Positions 35,433-43,979 of a stretch of 64,000 bases of DNA are shown one piece after another. A program made the position numbers and the translations under genes. A model generated the notes under the pieces. It was given only the letters and a program-made list of their open reading frames with translations, was not told where the DNA came from and did not search any database. The stretch is taken from assembly GCA_900107185.1 (NCBI GenBank), contig FNPA01000003.1:62001-126000 (forward strand), written 5' to 3'. The number at the start of each line of letters is the position of its first letter. The stretch's first letter is position 1. This DNA comes from Ruminococcaceae bacterium YAD3003. Its GTDB lineage: Bacteria; Bacillota; Clostridia; Saccharofermentanales; Saccharofermentanaceae.

Positions 35433-35660
35433 TTAGATTGATGTACCCATGTTCAAACCAGGAACAGCTGATGTGATAGCGCTATTTACGTTACCAACTG
35501 CTGAGTTGTGCTCAGAGATTGACTGCTTAGCTGCGTTAGCTGCGTTGATGTACTTAGCTACACCAAAGATAAGAACTGCAGCAAGGATAACGATGATAGC
35601 AATAACGAGTACCATTTCTACGAGGGTGAAACCCTTCTTTGACTTCTGAATCTTCTTCAT
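35433..35660 (-). CDS. pilA: Probable major type IV pilin (short)
   Basis: 75 residues; after cleavage at KKG before FTLVEMVLVIAIIVIL about 65 remain. Glu at +5 and the long N-terminal helix are typical. The part after the helix (INAANAAKQSISEHNSAVG onward) has no cysteine and only two further aromatics, and it ends in MGTSI. It is preceded by a strong promoter, has a strong ribosome site and a terminator directly after it, which suggests high output; hence the major pilin. Pilins of T4aP are usually about twice this long. I call it major from position and signals, not from any measured amount. Confidence 0.8.
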   Translation of the reverse strand: MKKIQKSKKGFTLVEMVLVIAIIVILAAVLIFGVAKYINAANAAKQSISEHNSAVGNVNSAITSAVPGLNMGTSI

Positions 35661-35698
35661 TTTAGATTCCTCCTGTAAGTTTTTGAGTTTGTAGCCTG

Positions 35699-35727
35699 AT
35701 TATACAGTCTCTTGATCACAATTGCAA
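35699..35727 (-). promoter_or_regulatory. Promoter of the major pilin
   Basis: TTGCAA (35727-35722), 17-base spacer, TATAAT (35704-35699) on the minus strand, near consensus. Confidence 0.85.
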
Positions 35728-35752
35728 CACTTTTTTCAAAATTTTTCAATTT

Positions 35753-35768
35753 TTTGTCACAATTTGTT
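35753..35768 (-). promoter_or_regulatory. Shared upstream element, major pilin promoter
   Basis: AACAAA, three bases, TGACAAA on the minus strand, at the same distance from its -35 as in the minor pilin promoter. Confidence 0.55.
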
Positions 35769-35778
35769 TTTGCGGCTG

Positions 35779-36801
35779 TTATGTGGCTGCTGGTGCCGGT
35801 GTGGGAGTAGGCGTTACAGTAGTCTGTGTAGCGTATGCATCCTCTGCATATACGAAACCAGTAAGATCTCTGTAGCTGCCTTCTGCTTCTGCAAGGTTCT
35901 TAGAGAACAATGCTGCTGCCCAGTAAGCTGCGAACGGCTTATTGTTGATTCCTTCACCAGTGAATGCAGTATTCTCGATACCATACCACAAGCTGTTCTT
36001 ATTGTCACAAACATAAGGGAAGCCGATAAATCCGCCCTTAGTGTCAACGTTCTTATCGCCGCACCAATATGTGTAAGGCTTCTTGCTCTCGTCAACAGAG
36101 ATTCTGTTACGGAGATTTGCACCATAGAAGTTGATTGTAGCAGAAAGATTCAAAGCGCCATCATTCATAGCAACGACGATGCTGTCTACCTTAATGCAGC
36201 TGGGGTTCTCAGCATTAATCTTCTTGAGAGCTGAAATAAACTCAGCGTAACCAACTCTCTTAGCGTAATCACCCTGACCCATCTGCTCTGTCAACTCAGT
36301 AATTGTCTGTCCAACAGTATTAGGATTTGTGAAGTCAGGTGTGCGGTTGTACTGAGGGATTGTGTAACCATCTGTTGATGAGTATGTAACCGCTACCTGC
36401 ATGCAAACGAGTCCATCAGGTGACTGTGTTCCGTCAGGATAGTTAACAGCTGTCATACCGAGGTCTGCTGAAGTTACAGATACCAAGTAAGGGCAACCCT
36501 CTTCTTCAAATGTCTTAAGTACATACTGCTCGATGCACTCCGTTTCGATCTCATCAATGAATGACAATTCCAATTCAGAGCATGAAGCCTTAAGAAGTTC
36601 AATTTCGCTGGCCATGCTTGCATTGTTTTCTCTCAACTGATCAAGATATGCTTTTCTTTCCTGTAATGTCTGAAGCTCTGTCTTGTATTCCTCATATTTA
36701 TTATTGAGGTTTCTGATTCCGAAGAAGTAACCAAGAACCACGATAATAACCAAGGTGATTACATACATAAAGCCTTTTTCTCTAGCTGTAAGATTATTCA
36801 T
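35779..36801 (-). CDS. pilO: PilO-like pilus assembly inner-membrane protein
   Basis: 340 residues. Short cytoplasmic start, one membrane helix (about 13-33), a coiled coil (about 34-80) and an external globular part, then a Pro/Thr tail (TVTPTPTPAPAA). Topology and its place after PilM and PilN make it PilO, part of the alignment complex that links the motor platform to the wall. Sequence conservation with Gram-negative PilO is low, as is normal. It lies 20 bases after pilN. Confidence 0.8.
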   Translation of the reverse strand: MNNLTAREKGFMYVITLVIIVVLGYFFGIRNLNNKYEEYKTELQTLQERKAYLDQLRENNASMASEIELLKASCSELELSFIDEIETECIEQYVLKTFEEEGCPYLVSVTSADLGMTAVNYPDGTQSPDGLVCMQVAVTYSSTDGYTIPQYNRTPDFTNPNTVGQTITELTEQMGQGDYAKRVGYAEFISALKKINAENPSCIKVDSIVVAMNDGALNLSATINFYGANLRNRISVDESKKPYTYWCGDKNVDTKGGFIGFPYVCDNKNSLWYGIENTAFTGEGINNKPFAAYWAAALFSKNLAEAEGSYRDLTGFVYAEDAYATQTTVTPTPTPAPAAT

Positions 36802-36821
36802 TACTGTTTCCTCCCTTACAC

Positions 36822-37763
36822 TCAGCCTTCGGTAGCAGCTGCATCAGCTGTTACAGGCGCATAATAAAGCCTTATATCGTAATTACCACGAGCTACGTCA
36901 GAATACTTATTATCCTGGAGGATGATAGCGAAGTGAGCATCATCAACCTGGTTACCGTCTACTGTGATTCTTGTGAGCTGGTATGTTACGCCGGCATATG
37001 TGATCTGGCTTACACCTTCGATTGCATAAGCGTCGCCTGCCTTAACATCGATTGTCTCAACACCACCGATAGATGTTGCGATTTCTGTTCCTTCCTGGAA
37101 ACGAGTTACAGAGATATGAACATTAGTAATTAATGTTCCGGAAACTGTGAACTGATAATAGTTGTTAATTGCATCAACCATGTCTCCATCAATAAGGTCT
37201 TCAGGCTGAGTTTCAGAAGCGATATCCTCACGAACAACTGAAATATTCGGTCTGGATGTGAATACGTTCTTTTCATTCAACATATTAACCATATCTACAG
37301 GGCTATAGTATGTGAATGAGTAACCTGACATTGACAATGTAGAATTTGTGATTGTGTAGTCTCTGATGAATGAATCACTAGGGATACACTTTTCAATGAT
37401 ATCAGGGAGTTCTGTCGGAACTGTATCGACGAGATCTACATTCTTACGCATCTGAGTCAATGCATAGTAGTAATTTGTCATATCGTTAAGTTCTTCAGAA
37501 AGGACAGCTGCATCCTGCTCAAGTGAAGCATAGTCAGGACCATTGAGAGTGTTCTGCAAATCCTTGATCTGACCCTTGATAATCGTATTTCTAATAAAGA
37601 AAGCTACTATAAAAGTAAGTACGACGAATACTACCAAAACACCTGCAGCAACACCATAACCTAACATTCTGGCTGCTTTGGCTGCATTGGCTGTAAACTC
37701 GGCAAAGAAGTTCATATCTTTCTTTGCCAATAACTTTTTGTTAACTCCGTTAACCTTAGCCAT
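36822..37763 (-). CDS. pilN: PilN-like pilus assembly inner-membrane protein
   Basis: 313 residues. About 30 cytoplasmic residues (MAKVNGVNKKLLAKKDMNFF holds the region that would bind PilM), one membrane helix (about 38-58), a helical linker (about 60-105) and a compact external domain with SFIRDYTITNSTLSMSGYSF, a PilN fold segment. Its order pilM-pilN-pilO is diagnostic. It starts 15 bases after pilM. Confidence 0.82.
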   Translation of the reverse strand: MAKVNGVNKKLLAKKDMNFFAEFTANAAKAARMLGYGVAAGVLVVFVVLTFIVAFFIRNTIIKGQIKDLQNTLNGPDYASLEQDAAVLSEELNDMTNYYYALTQMRKNVDLVDTVPTELPDIIEKCIPSDSFIRDYTITNSTLSMSGYSFTYYSPVDMVNMLNEKNVFTSRPNISVVREDIASETQPEDLIDGDMVDAINNYYQFTVSGTLITNVHISVTRFQEGTEIATSIGGVETIDVKAGDAYAIEGVSQITYAGVTYQLTRITVDGNQVDDAHFAIILQDNKYSDVARGNYDIRLYYAPVTADAAATEG

Positions 37764-37778
37764 AAAGTATACCCCTCC

Positions 37779-38891
37779 TTAATCGTGACGAATCAAAGCG
37801 CCACAACAATTTACGAACTGACCGATCTCAAAATCTCTAGGACCAGTTACGGTGCTAAGAGTCTTAAGGATCTCGACCTGAGTTCCAAGCTGACGTGCAA
37901 GTTCTTTATCTACCTTCTTATAACCGGCACCTGAGCCATAGAGGAAGCAAGTGCTGATTGCATCGATGTGATACTTAGCGATTGAGAACTGAGCTGTACG
38001 GGATACTGCATCAACAAGGCTCTTGAAGTATGCGTTAACAGCACTCTGGAGAGCAGGTGTTTCTGCTACTGTCTCGTTCCAAACGTCAATATCTTCAATC
38101 GGAACGCCAGCTTCAGCATCAGAAGTTGTGATGTTAAGTCTTCTAGCGAGTGATGACTGCTGGTTACCACCCTGGAGTTTCTTAATAGAATCTGCAACCT
38201 GTCTGATGTTTGCGTGACCGAACTGAAGTCTTCTGGAAAGAACCGGGAAGCCCTTGTCCATAACTGTAACTGTTGTAGTCTTGCTTGAGAGCTCGATCAA
38301 AAGGATTGTAGACTGCTTAACGCTTACATTACCATTAATGATTCCGTTCTCGAAAAGCTTCCTAACTGCATTGGGGTTAACATCAAGTGCAATAGGAGTA
38401 AGATCCATGTTCTTTAAGAATTCACGATAATCCTTAATTACATCTGTAGGGATTGCTGTAGCTCTAACCTGAATCTTATCAGCGTTTGTCTCAGCATCCT
38501 TTGTAGTGCCGTATACGAGATAGTCGATAGACATGTCTCTGTTAGAGCCCTGTCCGAGGATCTCGTACTTAACCATATCTTTGAGCTGATCTTCTTTTAC
38601 TACAGGAAGCTCGAGGTCTCTTGTGTGAACAAAAGCACCCTCTGTTGTAATGATGCAGCTCTTCATTCTGATATCGAGTCTAGCGATAGCATGCTTGAGA
38701 GCCATAACGATGCCGAAAGAATCGGATATCGCACCATCTGTGATAGCATCACCTTCAAGCGGGATAACACCCATCTTGTCGATTGTAATATTTCCTGTCT
38801 TGGGATTGTAGTTTCCGACAGCTACTTTGAGATCTGAACTGGAGCAATCGATTACCAATTCATTTCCGCCTTTACCAATTGAAAAATCCAT
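37779..38891 (-). CDS. pilM: PilM actin-like pilus assembly ATPase
   Basis: 370 residues of the PilM/FtsA actin-like fold: LVIDCSSSDLKVAVGNYNPK (phosphate loop 1), LELPVVKEDQLKDMVKYEI, STILLIELSSKTTTVTVMDK (loop 2) and YGSGAGYKKVDKELARQLG near the end. It sits on the cytoplasmic side and binds the N-terminus of PilN. The first phosphate loop has Cys-Ser-Ser where many have an acidic residue followed by Gly, so nucleotide handling may be altered. Gap to pilC is 28 bases. Confidence 0.9.
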   Translation of the reverse strand: MDFSIGKGGNELVIDCSSSDLKVAVGNYNPKTGNITIDKMGVIPLEGDAITDGAISDSFGIVMALKHAIARLDIRMKSCIITTEGAFVHTRDLELPVVKEDQLKDMVKYEILGQGSNRDMSIDYLVYGTTKDAETNADKIQVRATAIPTDVIKDYREFLKNMDLTPIALDVNPNAVRKLFENGIINGNVSVKQSTILLIELSSKTTTVTVMDKGFPVLSRRLQFGHANIRQVADSIKKLQGGNQQSSLARRLNITTSDAEAGVPIEDIDVWNETVAETPALQSAVNAYFKSLVDAVSRTAQFSIAKYHIDAISTCFLYGSGAGYKKVDKELARQLGTQVEILKTLSTVTGPRDFEIGQFVNCCGALIRHD

Positions 38892-38919
38892 TTATTTTCT
38901 CCTTTCAATCTTTCTCGAA

Positions 38920-40128
38920 TTACAAGAGCCACTGAGCCATTGTGAAGATAGGCAATGCGATACCGCCTACAACCAAACCTACGATGATAGCCATGATGAT
39001 GATCATGACAGGCTCGAGTGCGGAAACCATCTTTGCTGTAGCTGAGTCTGCTTCGTCTTCAAAGAAATCAGCTGCTTTTTCCAAGATTGTATCCAAAGTA
39101 CCTGACTCCTCACCGATTGCAACCATTGCGTAGATCATCGGCGGGAACTCTGTGATATCTCTAATTGATCTTGAAAGAGAAGTACCCTTTCTGATTTCAA
39201 TACGTGCTTCTGCAAGTTTCTTCTGCAAAATAACGTTATCAAGAGATTTCTCTGTGATTTCAACTGCCTGAAGTACAGAGATACCGGACTTCAAGAGTGT
39301 AGCTACTGTTCTTGTAAATCTTGCAGAGGCACTCATCTTTGTAGCCTTACCTACAATCGGGATCTTAAGCATGAGGATTGACCACTGCTCAGCACCCTTA
39401 TCTGTGCTCTTCCAAAGTTTAAATCCGTAAACAAGGAAGCCAACTACTGCGAGATAGATGTACCAGTAAGTAACAAGTGAATGTGAAAAATTCAAAAGGA
39501 ATTTTGTCAAACCGGGCAATTCACCACCCAAGCTCTCGATCGTTTCACCGATCTTAGGGACGAGGAAGGTCAAGAGACCGATACTGACTGCTGCTGTAAG
39601 TCCTGCAAGGATCTTAGGGTAAACCATTGCTGAAGAAATCTTATTCTTGAGCTTCTGATCCTTAGCGAAGTGCTCTGCGAGTCTTTCCATAACTTCATCA
39701 AGACGTCCTGATTCCTCACCTGCGGCAATCATACTGATCATGATGTTAGGAATTACACCCCTCTGCTCTGCAAAAGCCTCGGAAAGTGATCGACCACTCT
39801 GAACTGATTCGTAAATTTCACCGATACACTTCTTTGCTTTTTTCGATTCAAGCTGCTGATAAAGCATGTCGAGTGATCTGACAACTGTGATACCTGCGGA
39901 CAAAAGTGAAGCAAGCTGTCTGGAAATAAGAACGAGATCCTTACTCTTAAGCTTAGGGCTTCCGATTTCCATGTTGGCGAGCTTATTACCCTTATCCAAC
40001 TGCAACGAAGCAATATACTTACCGTCAGACTTGAGCTTTCTGGAGGCTTCACCAAGAGATGTAGCCTCGACAATGCCTTCAGACATTTTACCGTTTGAAT
40101 CGATAACCTGATATCTGAAATTAGCCAT
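38920..40128 (-). CDS. pilC: PilC/GspF platform protein
   Basis: 402 residues. Two GspF domains (about 65-190 and 265-390), each with the LLSAGITVVRSLDML / LLKSGISVLQAVEITE motif and a following IPNIMISMIAAGEESGRLDE / FPPMIYAMVAIGEESGTLDT box. Three membrane helices end with GLVVGGIALPIFTMAQWLL. It is the rotor-like platform driven by PilB and PilT. Starts 48 bases after pilT; length normal. Confidence 0.96.
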   Translation of the reverse strand: MANFRYQVIDSNGKMSEGIVEATSLGEASRKLKSDGKYIASLQLDKGNKLANMEIGSPKLKSKDLVLISRQLASLLSAGITVVRSLDMLYQQLESKKAKKCIGEIYESVQSGRSLSEAFAEQRGVIPNIMISMIAAGEESGRLDEVMERLAEHFAKDQKLKNKISSAMVYPKILAGLTAAVSIGLLTFLVPKIGETIESLGGELPGLTKFLLNFSHSLVTYWYIYLAVVGFLVYGFKLWKSTDKGAEQWSILMLKIPIVGKATKMSASARFTRTVATLLKSGISVLQAVEITEKSLDNVILQKKLAEARIEIRKGTSLSRSIRDITEFPPMIYAMVAIGEESGTLDTILEKAADFFEDEADSATAKMVSALEPVMIIIMAIIVGLVVGGIALPIFTMAQWLL

Positions 40129-40176
40129 TCTGATATTTTCCCTCCTTAACTCAGATTACTATTATCAAAGCGCCTA

Positions 40177-41289
40177 TTAGGCATACTCCAAATCACCGAA
40201 CAACGGGCTGTTCGTCTGACCTGCATTGTTAATGAAACGCTTAAGATCTTCAGGAACTCTGCATCTCTGGAGAGCAGTATCTCTTGTGATCATATTGCGC
40301 TTAACGAGCTCTGCGAGATAGAAATCAAGAGGGCACATTCCCTGCTGAAGGCTTGTAGCGAGAGCACTATCGATCTGATAGGTCTTACCTTCACGAATGT
40401 TGTTCTTAATAGCGTCATTAGAAATCAGGATCTCGAATGCTGCACATCTACCACCGCCGACTCTCTGAACGAGTGTCTGACAGATAACAGCAATAAGAGT
40501 AGCAGCAAGCTGTACTCTGATCTGATCCTGCTGATGAGGAGGATATACGTCGATGATACGGTTAACTGTATCAGCAGCTGAAGAGGTATGGAGTGTTGAA
40601 AGAACAAGGTGTCCTGTCTCCGCAGCTGTGATAGCTGTACTGATTGTATCAAGGTCACGCATCTCTCCGACGAGGATAATATCCGGGTCCTCACGGAGAG
40701 CAGCTCTAAGAGCGTTAGCGAATGAAAGAGTATCCTCGTGGATTTCTCTCTGGTTGATCATTGCTTCTCCGTGCATATGGAGATACTCGATAGGCTCCTC
40801 AAGAGTAAGGATGTGACACTTCTTAGTGTTATTAACATGGCCAATCATTGCAGCCAATGTTGTTGACTTTCCGGAACCCGTAGGGCCGGTAACAAGAATA
40901 AGTCCACGAGGTTTCATAACCAGGTCTTTAAATACGTTAGGAAGACCCAGCTGTTCACATGTAGGAATCTCGTTAGTGATTGTTCTTGCAGCAAGTGCAT
41001 ATGTACCACGCTGCTTAAAAACATTACATCTGAAACGGCTGTAGTTCTCTACAATGTATGAGAAGTCGATCTCACCTCTCTCGTTCAGATACTGCTGTCT
41101 TGACTTGTCGATCATAGACTTGCAGAGATACTCAGTATCTGCAGCCGTAAGCGGTTGATTGCCCAAAGGCATCAACATACCGTCAACACGAATCATCGGC
41201 GGCAAACCTACCGTAATGTGGGTATCTGATGCACCCATTTTTACCGATTCTGCCAAAATCGATTCGATTGATAAACTAAATCCTTCCAC
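40177..41289 (-). CDS. pilT: Twitching motility retraction ATPase PilT
   Basis: 370 residues. Walker A GPTGSGKSTT at about 133-142, Asp box EDPDII with VGEMRDLDT (Walker B), His box HLVLSTLHT and the PilT C-terminal AIKNNIREGK motif. The hexamer drives pilus retraction, so the pili should be retractable and may serve twitching or DNA uptake. 18 bases separate it from pilB. Confidence 0.95.
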   Translation of the reverse strand: MEGFSLSIESILAESVKMGASDTHITVGLPPMIRVDGMLMPLGNQPLTAADTEYLCKSMIDKSRQQYLNERGEIDFSYIVENYSRFRCNVFKQRGTYALAARTITNEIPTCEQLGLPNVFKDLVMKPRGLILVTGPTGSGKSTTLAAMIGHVNNTKKCHILTLEEPIEYLHMHGEAMINQREIHEDTLSFANALRAALREDPDIILVGEMRDLDTISTAITAAETGHLVLSTLHTSSAADTVNRIIDVYPPHQQDQIRVQLAATLIAVICQTLVQRVGGGRCAAFEILISNDAIKNNIREGKTYQIDSALATSLQQGMCPLDFYLAELVKRNMITRDTALQRCRVPEDLKRFINNAGQTNSPLFGDLEYA

Positions 41290-41306
41290 GTTAAAAAACC
41301 TCCTTA

Positions 41307-42971
41307 TCAGTCTATCGTGTAAGCAACTCTGTTAAGTTCCTCGACCGTCGTAATACCTTCGAGCACGAGGTCGCGGGCGGAATCCTGCAACATCTGAGTA
41401 CCCTCAGAAACTGCAAGCTGACGCATCTCATCTTCACTTGCTCTTCTCTCGAGCAAGGTCTTCATAGCTCTTGTAATAATTACAATCTCGTGGATTGCAA
41501 TACGTCCCTTATATCCCTTTTCGTTGCAATCGGTGCAACCCTTACCACGATAGATCTTCTGACCTTCGCTGAGTCTTAAGTATGTTCTGTCACTCTCATC
41601 AGGTTCGAAAGCTTCTCTGCAGTTTGTGCAGATACGGCGAACGAGACGCTGTGAAACAACGCCGACAAGAGCGGAAGATACCATGTAAGGCTCGAGTCCC
41701 ATGTCGATAAGACGGTTGATTGATGATACAGCATCATTGGTGTGGATAGTACTGAAAACAAGGTGTCCGGTGATTGCGGCTCTCATAGCGATTTCTGCAG
41801 TCTCACCGTCACGGATCTCACCGACGAGACAGATATCAGGGTCCTGACGCAAAACTGATCTAAGACCACTTGCGAATGTCATTCCTGCCTTAGCATTAAC
41901 CTGTACCTGGTTCAATCCCGGAATCTTAATTTCTACCGGGTCCTCGATAGTGATAATGTTAACTTCTTCGGTATTCTTCTCTGAGAGAAGCGTATAAAGA
42001 GTTGTTGTCTTACCAGAACCTGTAGGTCCTGAAATAAGAATGATACCCTGAGGAATCTTGATCATTCTGTCGATCATCTCGTTGTTTCGATCACTGATTC
42101 CCAAATAGGATCTGTTCAAGTTGGAGTCGTTCTTTGCAAGGATACGGATAACCGTCTTCTCACCAGTAACGCAAGGAAGAATAGATACACGCATGTCGAC
42201 CGGTTCGCCGTTGATTACTGTTGTAATACGACCGTCCTGAGGAATACGCTTCTCGGCGATGTTCATACCGCCCAAAATCTTAATTCTTGTTGTAATAGCG
42301 TCTTTTGCAGAAATAGGGTTACTCATAACTTCCTGCATGACACCGTCGATACGGATACGAACTCTTACTCGGTCTTCGAGCGGTTCGATATGAATATCGG
42401 ATGATCCTGAACGGATAGCGTAATCGATCATTGAGTTAACCAACTTAACAACCGGCGCACTGTTAACTGCTTCGCTAAGTTCTGAATCGTCATCAAGGCT
42501 TTCTTTGTCAAAGTCTGCACCAAGCTCTTCAGCAGCCTTTGTAGCACTCTCTCTACCATAGTGAACCTTGATAGCGTCTACGATAGAAGTATGAGTAGCA
42601 AGCATCAGGGAAATCTGGTATCCGGTCTGGAACTGCAACTCATCCTCGATAGTAATGTTCATCGGGTCATCAATAGCTACTGCCAGCTTGTCACCATCAA
42701 AACCAATCGGGAAAACTACGTTGTCCTCACAGAACTTTTGGGTAAGTAAAGCTGTAGCTTTAGGGTCAACGTCAATACCTGACAAATCGATAATAGGATA
42801 GTTATACTGACTTGAAACTGCTCTCAAGATGTCGAACTCCGACATCAAACCACTCTCAACGATAACCTCTCCAAGACGTTTTCCAGTTTCCTTCTGAGTG
42901 CTGAGCACTTCTGCAAGTTCAGTAGCATTTAGGAAGCCGCTCTCGACCAGAATATCACCTAATCTTTTCAT
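41307..42971 (-). CDS. pilB: Type IV pilus extension ATPase PilB
   Basis: 554 residues. An MshEN-type N-terminal domain (two RLGDILVESG-like and RLGEVIVESG repeats in the first 50 residues, which in some relatives bind c-di-GMP), then the motor: GPTGSGKTTT at about 314-323, VGEIRDGET (Walker B) and a zinc-binding pair CTNC (about 445) and CTDC (about 477). ATG 42971 has GGGAGGG just upstream; the longer frame begins with a TTG. First gene of the operon. Whether the MshEN repeats keep the ligand residues would need structural alignment. Confidence 0.95.
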   Translation of the reverse strand: MKRLGDILVESGFLNATELAEVLSTQKETGKRLGEVIVESGLMSEFDILRAVSSQYNYPIIDLSGIDVDPKATALLTQKFCEDNVVFPIGFDGDKLAVAIDDPMNITIEDELQFQTGYQISLMLATHTSIVDAIKVHYGRESATKAAEELGADFDKESLDDDSELSEAVNSAPVVKLVNSMIDYAIRSGSSDIHIEPLEDRVRVRIRIDGVMQEVMSNPISAKDAITTRIKILGGMNIAEKRIPQDGRITTVINGEPVDMRVSILPCVTGEKTVIRILAKNDSNLNRSYLGISDRNNEMIDRMIKIPQGIILISGPTGSGKTTTLYTLLSEKNTEEVNIITIEDPVEIKIPGLNQVQVNAKAGMTFASGLRSVLRQDPDICLVGEIRDGETAEIAMRAAITGHLVFSTIHTNDAVSSINRLIDMGLEPYMVSSALVGVVSQRLVRRICTNCREAFEPDESDRTYLRLSEGQKIYRGKGCTDCNEKGYKGRIAIHEIVIITRAMKTLLERRASEDEMRQLAVSEGTQMLQDSARDLVLEGITTVEELNRVAYTID

Positions 42972-43029
42972 CGAACCCTCCCGATAAATCGTCAAAAATT
43001 ATCCGCTCAGCAACGCACACACAACAGAC

Positions 43030-43044
43030 GGGCGCACTTCGCCC
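43030..43044 (-). other. Small hairpin in the pilB leader
   Basis: GGGCG and CGCCC with a five-base loop, lying between the promoter and pilB. Too small and without conserved bases for a known riboswitch. Confidence 0.45.
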
Positions 43045-43060
43045 AAGCATAGATGTTAGA

Positions 43061-43089
43061 ACTATACAACAGCACGGGGTAAATTACAA
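43061..43089 (-). promoter_or_regulatory. Promoter of the pilB-pilO operon
   Basis: TTGTAA (43089-43084), 17-base spacer, TATAGT (43066-43061) on the minus strand; leader of about 84 bases. Confidence 0.75.
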
Positions 43090-43241
43090 GATAAAAAGAC
43101 AAACTGCACAAAAAATAAATTTGACAATCTTATGTCCGTCTCATTACACGCAAGGTATCCTTCTTAAGGGGTTTCTAACTGACCTAAAATCCTTATAATA
43201 GTGATATTATTATATATGATTTTTTAATTTGGAGGAACTAT

Positions 43242-43967
43242 ATGTCAGGCCATTCAAAGTGGAGCAACATCAGAAGAAAGAAAGAAGCATCCGATGCTGC
43301 TAAGGGAGCAGTATTCACAAAGTTCGCAAAAGAGATTGCCGTTGCAGTCAAAGCCGGCGGTCCTGATCCTAACAGCAATTCAAGACTTAAGGTAGTCGTT
43401 TCCAAAGCAAAGGCTGCCAATATGCCTAATGACAATATCAACCGCGCCATCAAGAAGGCTGCAGAAGCCGGAGAAGGTGACGATTACGAAGAAATCACAT
43501 ACGAAGGTTACGGTCCTGCAGGCGTTGCAATCATGGTTAAGACTCTGACCAACAACCGTAACAGAACAGCAGCAGACTTAAGACACATTTTCGATAAGAA
43601 CGGCGGAAACCTCGGAGTTGACGGTTCCGTATCTTTCCTCTTCAACGAGAAAGGTACAATCCTCATTTCTAAAGAAGATTATGAGGATGAAGATCAGGTA
43701 ATGGGAGACGCATTGGATTGCGGTGCTTCCGATTTCGACAGTGATGACGAGTTCTACATCATTTCAACTACTACAGCAGATTATTATGCGGTCAGAGATG
43801 CTCTTGAAGCTAAAAACTATGTTATCTCCGACTCAACTCTCGGTCCTGTAGCTATGACTACTGCCGAGGTAACTGATCCTGATGCAGTTGCCCAGCTCGA
43901 GAAGATGCTCGACATGATGGATGAGAACGAGGATATCCAGGAAGTATTCCATAATTGGAACGGTTAA
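43242..43967 (+). CDS. yebC: YebC/PmpR-family translation or transcription factor
   Basis: 241 residues. GHSKWSNIRRKKEASDAAKG at the start and VMVKTLTNNRNRTAADLRHI-like centre (here IMVKTLTNNRNRTAADLRHI) are unmistakable. YebC proteins were described as DNA-binding regulators (YebC, PmpR) and, more recently, as factors that help ribosomes pass proline-rich sequences. The ATG has GGAGG. A TATAAT is at 43194-43199 with a weak -35. It heads a four-gene operon with three uncharacterised proteins. Confidence 0.97.
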   Translation: MSGHSKWSNIRRKKEASDAAKGAVFTKFAKEIAVAVKAGGPDPNSNSRLKVVVSKAKAANMPNDNINRAIKKAAEAGEGDDYEEITYEGYGPAGVAIMVKTLTNNRNRTAADLRHIFDKNGGNLGVDGSVSFLFNEKGTILISKEDYEDEDQVMGDALDCGASDFDSDDEFYIISTTTADYYAVRDALEAKNYVISDSTLGPVAMTTAEVTDPDAVAQLEKMLDMMDENEDIQEVFHNWNG

Positions 43968-43979
43968 AGGATTTGAGAT

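Noticed and set aside
35433-35660. Short pilin resembling conductive Geobacter-type pilins
   Set aside because: After cleavage it has only three aromatic residues in about 65, well below the density seen in conductive pilins.
42972-43066. c-di-GMP or other riboswitch in the pilB leader
   Set aside because: The leader is about 84 bases with only a 5-pair hairpin (43030-43044) and none of the conserved bases of the GEMM type.
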